A stretch of 64,000 nucleotides of DNA, taken from Flavobacterium hungaricum (GTDB lineage Bacteria > Bacteroidota > Bacteroidia > Flavobacteriales > Flavobacteriaceae). The notes under the pieces are model-generated. The model saw only the letters and a list, made by a program, of their open reading frames with translations, had not been told where the DNA came from and did no database searches. A program made the position numbers and the translations under genes. The DNA lies in contig NZ_PRDM01000001.1 in assembly GCF_015182285.1 (NCBI RefSeq), positions 1,612,001 to 1,676,000 of the forward strand. Direction: 5' to 3'. Of the stretch, positions 1 to 8,864 are shown piece by piece (within the stretch, counting starts at the first letter, position 1; each line of letters begins with the position of its first letter).

Positions 1-1132
1 ATTGCTCTTTACGCCCCTGACTTCCAATGCTTAACCATGCAAAACGTGCAGGAGGGGAGCCCAAATCTAAAATAGACAGCTCTACTGCTCTTTTTATAAT
101 AGCCAAGTTAATCTCGCTTGCAATATTGCTGACATGCGAAATTGGAATATTTTTCTGAATCGAATTCTGGATCAAGTCTGACAGACGATCGCGAATTTGT
201 TTTAAATCTTTTGGAAGCTGCGAACGTTTAATTTCTTTGATTAAAACGCCAGGGTTACTGGCTTGAGCCACAATAAGATCGTGTTCTGATATAATTCCTT
301 TTACCGCAGATTTGCTTGTACCGTCTTTGGTAACACACAAATGGGTAACATTATATTTTAGCATTAACAATTGTGCTTCTGCCAGAGATACATTTTCGAT
401 AACGGTAACCACCGGCGAAGACATGATTTTGTCAATAGTTTCGGTAATCGGATAGCGGCCTGTTGCAATTTTGGATGATAAATCGGCATTGGTAACAATT
501 CCGATTGGATGGTTTTTTTCGCCGCAGATTACAATATTATCCACCATAGAATCTGTCATCAGGATAGCAACATCCTTAATGATATGATTTGCCTGAGTGG
601 TCAGTGGTGAATTATTGTAGTTAAGTGACTGAATATATTGCATTTCTGTCTGCTGATCTAAAAAATCAGTATCCGTAATTAACTTGCCGTTTGAGCTTAC
701 GCTGTCTTTGGTATGTCTTGAATTTACGGCAAAACTCTCTAATAAAAAGTTTAAAACGTCTGAATTATTAGCGACAAAAGGTCTAAAAACAGCAATTGGA
801 ATAGCATAAATAATACTTTCTTCACGCGCTTTTGCCGTCATCATATAGTTGTTTTTGGCAAAAAACGGACGCAGACCAAAAATATCGCCTTCATGGCATT
901 TGTTTATAATGGTTTCTTCGGCATCTGCAATTGTAGTAAGATTGATTACACCAGAAGCCACAACATAAAAACTTTCATGAAGTGGATCGTTATTTTGAAA
1001 TAAAACAGCGTGTTTTTCTAAATTTATGACACGAATATTCGTGGCAATGTCAGATAATTCCTGAAAAGTTAGATTATCAAACGGTTTGTATTCCTTCAAA
1101 AAATCTGCAATATGCTCAGCAACTGTATTCAT
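1..1132 (-). CDS. Cyclic-nucleotide-binding/CBS/DUF294 nucleotidyltransferase-like protein (partial)
   Basis: The reading frame runs from the ATG at 1132-1130 off the left edge, giving about 377 visible residues and no stop. Residues about 15-125 look like a cyclic-nucleotide-binding beta-roll (EGDIFGLRPFF). Residues about 150-285 read as a CBS pair (HPIGIVTNADL, then VKGIISEHDL). The visible end has the nucleotidyltransferase signature GSQGRKEQ, as in the GlnD-like DUF294 family. The family is thought to be a signalling or nucleotidyl-transfer protein; substrate and partner are unknown. The C-terminal catalytic half lies outside the window. Seen: domain order and the GSQGR motif. Inferred: regulatory role. 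The downstream neighbour is unseen; upstream is a 1.2-kb repeat region. Confidence 0.85.
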   Translation of the reverse strand, partial: MNTVAEHIADFLKEYKPFDNLTFQELSDIATNIRVINLEKHAVLFQNNDPLHESFYVVASGVINLTTIADAEETIINKCHEGDIFGLRPFFAKNNYMMTAKAREESIIYAIPIAVFRPFVANNSDVLNFLLESFAVNSRHTKDSVSSNGKLITDTDFLDQQTEMQYIQSLNYNNSPLTTQANHIIKDVAILMTDSMVDNIVICGEKNHPIGIVTNADLSSKIATGRYPITETIDKIMSSPVVTVIENVSLAEAQLLMLKYNVTHLCVTKDGTSKSAVKGIISEHDLIVAQASNPGVLIKEIKRSQLPKDLKQIRDRLSDLIQNSIQKNIPISHVSNIASEINLAIIKRAVELSILDLGSPPARFAWLSIGSQGRKEQ

Positions 1133-1290
1133 ATGTTTGATAAATTTTTTAAAATATCGAATGTAAAAATACTAAAATAAACTCTTAGAATGAAACCATC
1201 TTGATGAGAATATAATTATTTTAAAGAAATGTTAAGATTTACTGATAATAAGGCTTTAAAAAGTTTTTTTAAAATTGAAAATACATAATT

Positions 1291-1553
1291 ATTCAATAAT
1301 TGGATTTATAGAAATGTTTTAAATGAGATTTTAAAAATCAGTTTTTCAGCGATTTAAAATTCAAATAAATTAGCTGAAGGATTTTTTTATTTTTTGAATG
1401 AAAATATAAGCAGCATCATAATATTCAAAAATTGGATTTTCTGAAATGTTTTAAAGGAAATTTTAAAAATCAATTTTTGATCGATTCAAAATTCTAATAA
1501 ATCAGTTAAAAGATTTTTTTATTTTTTTGAATGAAAATATGAGAAGCATACCA
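1291..1553. repeat. Two-copy degenerate tandem repeat, period about 132 bp
   Basis: Two adjacent units, about 1291-1422 and 1423-1553, share an ordered series of blocks: ATTCAA(T/A)AATTGGATTT, GAAATGTTTTAAA, GATTTAAAATTC or GATTCAAAATTC, then a T-rich run ending TTTTTTGAATGAAAATAT. The region is A+T-rich and frames are broken, so it reads as non-coding. It starts the large gap between the CBS gene and the gene at 2338. Confidence 0.7.
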
Positions 1554-1754
1554 AGTGTGAGAGAATTAAAATCAAACATAGATTCTGTGGAATATTTTAA
1601 ATTTCAAGCGTACAGCACATTGAGCAGGAGATTTCTAAAATATCCTATTTTACATAATATAAATTATAGTTCAAAAGTATCTATATGGAAATGGAGGCGT
1701 ATCCGTTTGCAAACGTTTAATCACGTTCTTATTCTGTTCTACTGTATGCTTCAT

Positions 1755-2300
1755 GCTTTGCATATTTGAAAAAATAATTTTTGTATTTTCAAATAATAAA
1801 TTTTCACCCTATTGATATAAATGATTTCAAAAATTAGATTCAATATACTAAGCTTGATATTTCCCGTATTTCAGAAATAAAATTTATTTTTTCCAAATAT
1901 CGGATTTTCGATAATTGATCCAGTATTCGTATTTTTAACGAAAAACGATTCTGATAAGATATTATTAAAACTAATGACGAATATTCGAAGTCTGATATTT
2001 CTCGTATTTGAAAAATAAAATTTATTTTTTCCAAATATTGAATTTTCGATCCTTGATCTAGTATTTGTATTTTGAACAAAAACTATTCTGATATCAGATA
2101 CTATTAAAATTAACTACAAATATTCAAAGCTTCATAATTCGCGTATTTCAAAAAAAATAATTTCTTTTTTCAAATATCGATTTTTTGCGTATTGATCTAA
2201 GATGAGATTTTTGATTGGGAAATTATCGCCGATACTTGATGTTTTCAATTTCTCATACTTGAAAAATTATTTTATTTTTCTCGACAATTGCAATGATTGT
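1755..2300. repeat. Degenerate tandem array, period about 138 bp
   Basis: Units recur at 1856, 1994 and 2133, each opening with a variant of GATATTTC(C/T)CGTATTT followed by AAATTTATTTTTTCCAAAT and TTGATC(C/T)AGTATT. Weaker relatives seem to lie at about 1755 and 2251. The spacing is 138-139 bp. One 138-bp step is exactly 46 codons, which is why a short minus-strand frame (1840-2079) stays open across two units and shows a repeated peptide (SKIQYLEKINFI, SKIRYLEKINFI). The frame does not continue into the next unit. No other gene is visible between 1133 and 2337. Confidence 0.7.
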
Positions 2301-2337
2301 ATAATAAATTAAGCCTTTAATTATTTACAACAGCTTT

Positions 2338-2829
2338 TTATAATGTTATATTTAATTGATTTACAAAGTAGCTTTTCCAGAAATCTACAACTTTCTTTAT
2401 TTCATCTTCAAAATATAGTTTAGTACCATCTTCTAAAATTATTTCAAGCCTGCTAACATTAAAATCTTCTTTACACCAGTCGGATGTGTGAAAATCGCCT
2501 ATATGCAATCTTGCTTCTTGCATGCCTCCCTTTGGGTTGTCAACCTTACTATGTTTGCTTGAATTTGCTATATCGTGCATAATTTTTAAAGAATTACATA
2601 AAGGGTAGAGAGTTTCGCGAAAAACACCTATACTGTGTCTGTTTTGTAAATCTAAATTATGAATTGTTGAAAAATGATTAAATACCCAATCAATTAAGTG
2701 CCATGATTTTTCAGCAAGATTTTTTGCTTTTGTAGATGAAGCATAATCGTTTAAAAAATCATCATATTGAGCAATTAATTCTTTTAGCGTTTTTTCAGGT
2801 GTATCTTGATCAAAATTGTAGCTAGGCAT
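2338..2829 (-). CDS. Uncharacterised protein, possibly HEPN-like
   Basis: 163 residues, mostly helical up to about residue 110, with a C-terminal beta-like part. Visible landmarks are AEKSWHLIDW near residue 40 and DIANSSKHSK near residue 87; the latter resembles the polar end of HEPN-type helical domains, although the canonical R-x4-6-H spacing is not clean. No signal peptide or membrane segment. It diverges from the XRE regulator at 3020, and sits between a repeat field and that regulator. HEPN proteins are often RNases in toxin-antitoxin or defence loci, but here that is only a suggestion. I do not recognise a named family. Confidence 0.6.
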   Translation of the reverse strand: MPSYNFDQDTPEKTLKELIAQYDDFLNDYASSTKAKNLAEKSWHLIDWVFNHFSTIHNLDLQNRHSIGVFRETLYPLCNSLKIMHDIANSSKHSKVDNPKGGMQEARLHIGDFHTSDWCKEDFNVSRLEIILEDGTKLYFEDEIKKVVDFWKSYFVNQLNITL

Positions 2830-2989
2830 ATTTTTAATTTTAACTTTACAATACTACAAATTATTTTAGGTATAATTATTTATTCTTTTATAGCAATTGA
2901 GAAAGTGAAATTAAAATTATTAACTCCATCCTATAATATTTTAGAAATAACTATTTCTCAACATCTCTCCATTATTTTAAGTAAAAATC

Positions 2990-2997
2990 CTATATTT
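2990..2997 (+). promoter_or_regulatory. TAnnTTTG -7 box upstream of XRE regulator
   Basis: TATATTTG matches the Bacteroidota -7 element and lies 22 nt before the ATG at 3020. It overlaps the alternative TTG start at 2996, which would therefore fall upstream of the transcript start. This favours translation from 3020. Confidence 0.5.
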
Positions 2998-3019
2998 GGC
3001 ATTTATGATACATACCGAT

Positions 3020-3415
3020 ATGTCAGACAAGAAAATACATCAAGGTCGAAATATAAAGCGTTTCCGTGAAATGTTAGGCATTAAACAGGAAGTACTTGCC
3101 TATGAATTAGGTGAAAACTGGAATCAAAAAAAGATTTCTCTTTTGGAGCAAAGAGAATTGATTGAAAAAGATATTTTAGAACAGGTTGCTAAAATCCTAA
3201 AAGTGCCTGCGGAATCCATTGAAAACTTTGATGAAGAACAAGCAATAAACATTATTTCAAATAATGCCTCTTTTGAGAATTGTCAACAACCAGCTTTTTT
3301 TAATAATCAACCTACTTTCAATCCTCTTGATAAAATGGTCGAGCTTTACGAACGTATGCTGGAACAACAAAAAGAAATGATTGAGAAATTGGAAAAAATA
3401 ATTCAAGGAAAGTAA
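3020..3415 (+). CDS. XRE-family helix-turn-helix regulator
   Basis: 131 residues from the ATG at 3020. Upstream TTG (2996) and ATG (3005) starts exist but lie at or just after a -7 box. Residues about 8-62 form a lambda-repressor-like HTH (GRNIKRFREMLGIKQEVLA, then NQKKISLLEQ). A linker (VPAESIENFDEEQAINII) follows, and a C-terminal coiled-coil-like helix (LYERMLEQQKEMIEKLEKII) probably dimerises. This compact form is frequent in Flavobacteriaceae. Targets are unknown; its divergent neighbour at 2338 or its own promoter are the obvious candidates. Confidence 0.85.
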   Translation: MSDKKIHQGRNIKRFREMLGIKQEVLAYELGENWNQKKISLLEQRELIEKDILEQVAKILKVPAESIENFDEEQAINIISNNASFENCQQPAFFNNQPTFNPLDKMVELYERMLEQQKEMIEKLEKIIQGK

Positions 3416-3459
3416 ATTATACAAATACTGTATTCGCTCCTAAAAAAAATGATTAACTG

Positions 3460-3843
3460 TTATTCGTATAATTTATTCAAAATCAACTCACTAGGAACCA
3501 AATCTGCACCACCGCGTTTTGAAAACTGCAAAACGCCGTCATAAAACAATAAAACGGCACTAGATCCAACTCCATTTTTATCTTTTAGTTTAATCTGTGC
3601 TTTGTCGCCCATCGGAAATACGTGTCCTGTAACTTCTAAAATTCCGGAGTTTAATTCTTTATGATCACTTGTAATTTCTGCTGTGCCATAAATAGCATAA
3701 TTTGACTGCGCAATGGTAATCGTAAAAACGAATTCTTTTTTGCAATCTTTACATTTTTCATTTCCCCAAGTTCCTGAGAATCGATTGTTTTGAGAAAAAG
3801 ATTTTGAAGCAAGAATCAAGAACAGCAAAAGAAATTTTTTCAT
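3460..3843 (-). CDS. Small secreted protein, function unknown
   Basis: 127 residues. The N-terminus MKKFLLLFLILASKSFSQ is a typical Sec signal peptide, cleaved near SFSQ. The mature part opens with a GTWG segment and a CKDC pair (around residues 30-40) and is beta-rich, consistent with a small periplasmic or surface barrel. No catalytic motif is visible. It follows the secreted protein at 3935 on the same strand, but a strong hairpin at 3883-3913 lies between them, so they are probably separate transcripts. No function is proposed. Confidence 0.7.
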   Translation of the reverse strand: MKKFLLLFLILASKSFSQNNRFSGTWGNEKCKDCKKEFVFTITIAQSNYAIYGTAEITSDHKELNSGILEVTGHVFPMGDKAQIKLKDKNGVGSSAVLLFYDGVLQFSKRGGADLVPSELILNKLYE

Positions 3844-3882
3844 TGTAGCATTATTGTTTTAGTTGATCCAAATATAAAACGA

Positions 3883-3913
3883 AAAAGCATCATAATTATG
3901 ATATGATGCTTTT
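3883..3913 (-). terminator. Rho-independent terminator after the 3935 gene
   Basis: Arms AAAAGCATCATA and TATGATGCTTTT around a 7-nt loop. On the minus strand the stem ends in a T-run, just 3' of the gene at 3935-4351. Confidence 0.75.
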
Positions 3914-3934
3914 ATAAAATGAAATTTTAAATTT

Positions 3935-4351
3935 TTACAGCTTTTTTAGATACACCGATTTTCCGTTTAATGAAACTTCAATCTGATTTGTTTTTTCGCT
4001 AAAAGTTGTTCTCAATGCATTTCCGTTAAAAATCGTAACGTCGCCGTACACATGTCCGGCTTCTGTAGATACATAATCAAAAACTACTTTTTTGCTGCCT
4101 GGTTCAATCCCTATTTTATAGCTTGAAAATTTTGTGCCTCTTAAATCAAAATCCTGCTGCGTATCAATAATATTTCCGTCTGCGTAAAAATTAGTAACCG
4201 ATTTGCTTAAGGTAATGTCTGGATAATATTGATTTACTTTTTTCAGTAATTCATATTGCTCTACGCTTGCATCTTCTTTTTTTGATGTTACAGTTTGAGC
4301 AAACGTAATGGTGGTAAACAAAATGGCCAATAATAGGATGTACTTTTTCAT
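3935..4351 (-). CDS. Small secreted protein, function unknown
   Basis: 138 residues with a clear signal peptide (MKKYILLLAILFTTITFAQ, cleavage after FAQ). The mature protein starts with a charged helix (KKEDASVEQYELLKKVNQYY) and continues as beta strands ending NGKSVYLKKL. No cysteines, no metal motif. It is divergent from the Bcr/CflA exporter at 4494 with about 140 bp between them. I do not recognise the family. The call as a real gene rests on the signal peptide, coding-like composition and the terminator at 3883-3913. Confidence 0.7.
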   Translation of the reverse strand: MKKYILLLAILFTTITFAQTVTSKKEDASVEQYELLKKVNQYYPDITLSKSVTNFYADGNIIDTQQDFDLRGTKFSSYKIGIEPGSKKVVFDYVSTEAGHVYGDVTIFNGNALRTTFSEKTNQIEVSLNGKSVYLKKL

Positions 4352-4456
4352 GTTTTTTAAATTAAATATTAGTGATTCGTTACGGCTGAAAGTTGTTGCG
4401 TAACATTAATTTATTCTTATATTCTATATAAGTTATACTACAAGGTATGAAATCTT

Positions 4457-4464
4457 TACCTTTG
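4457..4464 (+). promoter_or_regulatory. -7 box of the Bcr/CflA exporter gene
   Basis: TACCTTTG fits TAnnTTTG and lies 29 nt upstream of the ATG at 4494. I see no TTG at the expected -33 distance. Confidence 0.5.
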
Positions 4465-4493
4465 CAAAAAATTAAACGCCGTATTTTATTAAA

Positions 4494-5723
4494 ATGACAA
4501 CAAAAAAATATATTCAGCTTATCCTTATTTTGGGTTCTTTGACTGCTCTCGGGCCTTTCTCAATCGATATGTACCTTCCTGGATTTTCGGGAATTGCAAA
4601 AGATTTAAATACCACAGTTGCCAAAGTTTCTATGAGTTTGTCAAGTTATTTTATCGGAATTTCGGCTGGACAATTATTATATGGGCCTTTATTGGATCGT
4701 TTTGGACGAAAAAAACCTTTGTTTGTCGGGCTTTTGGTTTATATTTTAGCTTCTTTAGGCTGTGTTTATGTAGCTGATATTGATTCGTTTATATTGCTGC
4801 GCTTTGTTCAGGCTATCGGAAGTTGTGCTGCTACAGTGGCTTCAGTTGCGATGGTTCGCGATTTATTTCCGGTAAAAGATATACCAAAAGTATTTTCTCT
4901 TTTAATGCTGGTTCTTGGGCTTTCGCCAATGCTGGCGCCAACCATTGGCGGTTATGTAACCGCGTATTATGGCTGGCATACGGTTTTCTTTATTTTAATG
5001 TGTATGGGAATCGCTATTTTGATTGCGGCGCAAGTTGGTCTGCCAAATAGTTACAAACCCGATACTTCTATTTCATTAAAACCAAAACCGATTATCGCTA
5101 ATTTTTTAAAAGTAATCAAAGAGCCTCAGTTTTTTACTTATGCCTTTACAGGATCGATTTCTTTTTCGGGTTTGTTTACTTATGTAGCGGCCTCTCCCAT
5201 CATTTTTATGGATATTTATCATGTAGACGCCAAAACCTACGGATGGATTTTTGCTTTTATGTCGGTTAGTTTTATTGGTTCAAGTCAACTGAATTCTGTT
5301 TTATTAAAGAAATTTTCAAGCCAGCAGATGATTTTTGGCGCATTAATTACCCAGTCGGTAATTGCAATTGTTTTTCTGCTACTTTCTCTAAATAATTTAT
5401 TAGGATTGTATGAAACGATCGCAATGCTTTTTCTGTTTTTAGGATGTTTAGGAATTTCAAATCCAAATACGGCCGGACTTACTATGGCGCCTTTTGCTAA
5501 AAATGCCGGAAGTGCCTCGGCTTTAATGGGTGCAATTCAGCTGGGTTTAGGGGCTTTGGCTTCGTTTGCTGTTGGAGTTTTTGTAAAGGATTCTGTTGCG
5601 CCAATGGTTTTTATTATGACCACGACCACTATTATTGCCTTTATCGTTCTGAATATTGGAAAACGTTTTATTAAAAATAAGGTTGAAGTTTCGGCAGATG
5701 ATGATATGATAGTTGGACATTAG
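4494..5723 (+). CDS. Bcr/CflA family multidrug efflux MFS transporter
   Basis: 409 residues with about 12 hydrophobic segments, a normal length for the drug:H+ antiporter-1 family. TM1 carries GPFSIDMYLPGF, the hallmark of the Bcr/CflA group, and the loop after TM2 has MFS motif A (GPLLDRFGRKKPL, residues 64-76). The last residues (EVSADDDMIVGH) are cytoplasmic. Family members export drugs such as bicyclomycin or chloramphenicol, or natural metabolites, using the proton gradient in the inner membrane. The substrate here cannot be read from sequence. It has its own promoter and is followed by a cluster of inverted-repeat elements. Confidence 0.9.
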   Translation: MTTKKYIQLILILGSLTALGPFSIDMYLPGFSGIAKDLNTTVAKVSMSLSSYFIGISAGQLLYGPLLDRFGRKKPLFVGLLVYILASLGCVYVADIDSFILLRFVQAIGSCAATVASVAMVRDLFPVKDIPKVFSLLMLVLGLSPMLAPTIGGYVTAYYGWHTVFFILMCMGIAILIAAQVGLPNSYKPDTSISLKPKPIIANFLKVIKEPQFFTYAFTGSISFSGLFTYVAASPIIFMDIYHVDAKTYGWIFAFMSVSFIGSSQLNSVLLKKFSSQQMIFGALITQSVIAIVFLLLSLNNLLGLYETIAMLFLFLGCLGISNPNTAGLTMAPFAKNAGSASALMGAIQLGLGALASFAVGVFVKDSVAPMVFIMTTTTIIAFIVLNIGKRFIKNKVEVSADDDMIVGH

Positions 5724-5729
5724 TTTTTT

Positions 5730-6131
5730 AACCGCAAAGAGCGCAAAGGTTTATGATTTAGCTTTGCGGTTAAATCTTTACAGGTTTTTTAACCGCAAAG
5801 AACGCAAAGGTTTACGCAAAGAACGCAAAGGTTAGATTAAGTAAATTTGTGTTTATATATAAAGAAAAGTTCGCCAAGCTTTATGATCTAGCTTTGCGAA
5901 CTTGTTTTTATTAAAGACTATGGTAAAAAAACTTGCGAACTTTGCGGTTAAATCTTTACAGGTTTTTTAACCGCAAAGAGCGCAAAGGTTTACGCAAAGG
6001 GCGCAAAGTTTAGATTTAATAAATTTGTGCTTATATAAAAAGAAAAGTTCGCCAAGCTTTATGATTTAGTTTTGCGAACTTTATTTTTTCATTAAACACT
6101 ATGATAAAAAACTTGCGGACTTTACGGTTAA
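5730..6131. repeat. Three AACCGCAAAG/CTTTGCGGTT inverted-repeat elements in tandem
   Basis: Element 1 (5730-5773) is only 44 bp and looks like an internal deletion. Elements 2 (5791-5951) and 3 (5969-6131) are about 160 bp each and near-identical. Each starts AACCGCAAAGAGCGCAAAGG or a variant and ends with the reverse complement CTTTGCGGTTAA (CTTTACGGTTAA in element 3). Inside is a second inverted pair, AAGTTCGCCAAGCTTTATG and a GCTTTGCGAACTT-like arm. The copies are joined by ATCTTTACAGGTTTTTT. There is no reading frame. A related element lies at 13217-13330. This fills the gap between the exporter and ndh. Confidence 0.85.
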
Positions 6132-6163
6132 ATCTTTACAGCAATTCGCCGTTTTGATTTTTT

Positions 6164-7432
6164 TTATAAATTTTTACTGCTCTTGTCAGGTCTAATGATC
6201 ATTCTAAGAGATTGATCTCTGGCGAAATAAGCAACCATCCAGTTCCAAAAAGTATTTAATCTGTTTCTGTATGTGATTAAAGATATTAAGTGGATGAATA
6301 ACCATATAACCCAGGCAAAAAATCCTTTAAAATGCCATTTCGGACTTGGTAAATCGACTACGGCTTTTGCTTTTCCGATAATAGCCATTGATCCTTTGTC
6401 GTTGTAAGTAAATGGTTTAAGCGGTTTGTTTGCTACCATTGCTTTAAAGTTTTTAGCTAAGTTCAATCCTTGTTGAATTGCAACTTGAGCTACCTGCGGA
6501 TGTCCTTCTGGGAAGTTTTTATCTCCAGTTAAAATGGCAGTGTCACCAATCGCATAAATATTGTCAACAGCATCTACTTTATTGTAAACATCTGTAGCCA
6601 TTCGTCGGCCGCGTCCGTAACTTTCTTTTGGCATTCCTTCAAAAATCTTTGCAGAAACTCCGGCTGCCCAGATTAAGTTTTTGGTTTTGATGGTTTCTCC
6701 GTTTTCAAAATGAACTGTATCATCAATATAATCTACTACGCGAGTGTGTAATTTTACAACAACTCCGAGTTTTGTTAAAGCTTCTAATGTATCTTCTTGT
6801 GATTTTTTGCTCATTGGAGCCAAAAGGGCATCACCGCCGTCGACCAAATAAACATTACTCGCCGAAGTATCTAATTCTGGATATTCTTTCAAGAGAATAT
6901 TTTTTCGCATTTCGGCAAACATTCCAGAAACCTCCACTCCTGTCGGTCCTCCTCCAGCAACAACAATTGTCAAAAGTTTTCTGCGCTTGCGCATATCTTT
7001 GCAGATTGCGGCTTTCTCTAAGTTTTTAAGCAAAGTATTGCGCATTTCGATGGCATCGTTTAAGGTCTTCATCGGAATGGCGTTTTTCATCACGTTTTCC
7101 ATACCAAAATAACTAGTTTCGGCTCCGGTGGCAAAAACCAATTGATCGTATGTCAATTCACCATTGTTTAATATGATTTTTTTCTCTGATGGAACAACAG
7201 ATAATAATTCGCCTAAACGGAACTGCAGATTTTTTTTACCTGCAAAGAATTTTCTAAACGGATAACTAATACTCGAAGGCTCTAAAAATGCCGTAGCAAC
7301 CTGATATATAAGTGGCGGAAAAAAGTTGTAATTGTTTTTGTCTACAAGGGTAACTTGTATATGAGGATGATTTACAAGCTCTTTCGCTAGATTGATTCCT
7401 GCAAATCCGCCTCCTATAATGACTATCTTCAT
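6164..7432 (-). CDS. ndh: Type II NADH:quinone oxidoreductase
   Basis: 422 residues. The FAD Rossmann motif IIGGGFAGINLAKEL is at residues 5-19, a second nucleotide motif VAGGGPTGVEVSG at about 158-170 binds NADH, and IYAIGDTA near residue 290 contacts FAD. The C-terminus (GFFAWVIWLFIHLISLI, about 370-387) is the amphipathic or hydrophobic membrane anchor of NDH-2 enzymes. NDH-2 passes electrons from NADH to menaquinone without pumping protons, at the cytoplasmic face of the inner membrane. Length and motif order match the family. The gene stands alone between the inverted-repeat elements and the helicase at 7514. Confidence 0.88.
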   Translation of the reverse strand: MKIVIIGGGFAGINLAKELVNHPHIQVTLVDKNNYNFFPPLIYQVATAFLEPSSISYPFRKFFAGKKNLQFRLGELLSVVPSEKKIILNNGELTYDQLVFATGAETSYFGMENVMKNAIPMKTLNDAIEMRNTLLKNLEKAAICKDMRKRRKLLTIVVAGGGPTGVEVSGMFAEMRKNILLKEYPELDTSASNVYLVDGGDALLAPMSKKSQEDTLEALTKLGVVVKLHTRVVDYIDDTVHFENGETIKTKNLIWAAGVSAKIFEGMPKESYGRGRRMATDVYNKVDAVDNIYAIGDTAILTGDKNFPEGHPQVAQVAIQQGLNLAKNFKAMVANKPLKPFTYNDKGSMAIIGKAKAVVDLPSPKWHFKGFFAWVIWLFIHLISLITYRNRLNTFWNWMVAYFARDQSLRMIIRPDKSSKNL

Positions 7433-7513
7433 ATAGCTGTAATTAGGTAGGTTTTTGAATAAAATACCTTATAAATATACAACTTTAATATGCAATGACA
7501 ATAATCATATTTA

Positions 7514-8848
7514 TTACTTTTTATTTTTTTTAACAGGTTTTTCAACTATATCGTTTTTGTTCTGCAGCACATAATTGGCCATTAATTTCTCAATTAACTC
7601 TTCTTTGGTTAAATGATGAAAAACGGTTTTTATTCTGGTTTTTTGTTCAGCAGAAAGATCGTGATTTGGTTTCGTTTTGAAAATCTGTTTGGCCCACAAA
7701 AGCATGTTGTTTTCTTCTAGACTTGCTGCAGACGGCTTTTTAAATTCAGAAAACTTAATGCCCAGTTCACGTTCAAAATCAGCGATTTCAAAAACTTCTT
7801 CTTGCTGTAAAACCGTCAAAGAAAGTCCATTAGCCCCTGCCCTCGCCGTTCTTCCGCTTCGGTGAACGTAGTTTTCGTAAGTATCCGGTAAATGATAATT
7901 GACCACATACGAAATTTCCTTTACGTCAATTCCTCTCGCAGCCAAATCGGTAGCAACCAAAATATTGATATGTCCTTCGCGAAACTGCTCCATAATCCTG
8001 TCACGAATTCCCTGTGTCAAACTTCCGTGCAATGCTCCAGACGAAAACTTATTAATTGCTAAGTTTTTGGCTAGTTTGTTAACTGCAGCTTTGGTTTTAC
8101 AGAAAATAATACCGCGTTCTCCATCATGAGAATTTAAGAAATGCATTAGGACCTCCAGCTTTTCGATAGGATCTACCACAATATATTCGTGATCAATTCC
8201 TTCGTTGCCGACAGTTTCCATATTGGCACTAATTTGAACTACATTTTTGTTTAAGTAATTCTGAACTAATTGTTTAATAGCTCCCGGTAAAGTGGCTGAG
8301 AATAATAATGTACGGCGTTTTTTAGGCAGTTCGGCTACAATTTCATCTAATCCTTCTTTAAGAATGGCGATCATTTCGTCGGCTTCGTCTAGAACTAAAT
8401 ATTCCGTCTGTTTTAAATCAATTGCTTTACGCTGAATCAAATCGATCAAACGTCCTGGAGTGGCCACAACAATCTGTGCACCTTCTTTTAATCTTTCGAT
8501 TTGTGGTTTTATTGGAGTTCCTCCGCAAACTGAGGCGATAGATATATTCTCAATATATTTTGAAAAAGATTCTAAGTTTCTAAAAATCTGCTGTCCAAGT
8601 TCTCTCGTAGGAACCAATATTACAGCCTGAACATGAGCAGCATCTGTCTTAACCAATTGCAATAACGGAAGTCCAAATGCAGCGGTTTTTCCTGTTCCGG
8701 TTTTGGCCAGACCAACAATATCATGATTTTCGGTTAAAAACAACGGAATTGTTTTTTGCTGAATTTCTGTTGGCGTGCTGATATTTAAATCGTTTAAAGC
8801 TTTTGCTATGGGCGCTTTGATTCCTAATTCTGAAAATGCTTTAGACAT
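7514..8848 (-). CDS. DEAD-box RNA helicase
   Basis: 444 residues from the ATG at 8848-8846. A frame 27 codons longer exists, but it reads through the terminator-like hairpin at 8910-8951 and a heptad repeat, and MSKAFSELGIKAP is a standard DEAD-box start. Motifs in order: Q motif region (TPTEIQQKTIP), I AKTGTGKT, Ia PTRELGQQ, II DEAD, III SAT, VI HRSGRTARAG. The C-terminal tail ends in a lysine-rich run (KPVKKNKK), suited to RNA contact. Such proteins unwind RNA in ribosome assembly or mRNA turnover and cold adaptation. The exact paralogue cannot be assigned. Confidence 0.9.
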   Translation of the reverse strand: MSKAFSELGIKAPIAKALNDLNISTPTEIQQKTIPLFLTENHDIVGLAKTGTGKTAAFGLPLLQLVKTDAAHVQAVILVPTRELGQQIFRNLESFSKYIENISIASVCGGTPIKPQIERLKEGAQIVVATPGRLIDLIQRKAIDLKQTEYLVLDEADEMIAILKEGLDEIVAELPKKRRTLLFSATLPGAIKQLVQNYLNKNVVQISANMETVGNEGIDHEYIVVDPIEKLEVLMHFLNSHDGERGIIFCKTKAAVNKLAKNLAINKFSSGALHGSLTQGIRDRIMEQFREGHINILVATDLAARGIDVKEISYVVNYHLPDTYENYVHRSGRTARAGANGLSLTVLQQEEVFEIADFERELGIKFSEFKKPSAASLEENNMLLWAKQIFKTKPNHDLSAEQKTRIKTVFHHLTKEELIEKLMANYVLQNKNDIVEKPVKKNKK

Positions 8849-8864
8849 ATTTTGTTTTTTATTT

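Noticed and set aside
1527..1769. 80-codon plus-strand frame in the repeat field
   Set aside because: Lies across degenerate repeat units, composition not protein-like, no promoter or partner.
1840..2079. 79-codon minus-strand frame with a repeated peptide
   Set aside because: Arises from the 138-bp repeat whose step is divisible by three; the frame is not kept in the next unit. Reported as a repeat, not a gene.
2806..3069. 87-codon plus-strand frame overlapping 2338-2829 and the XRE gene
   Set aside because: Shadow of the A+T-rich intergenic DNA between divergent genes and out of frame with the regulator.
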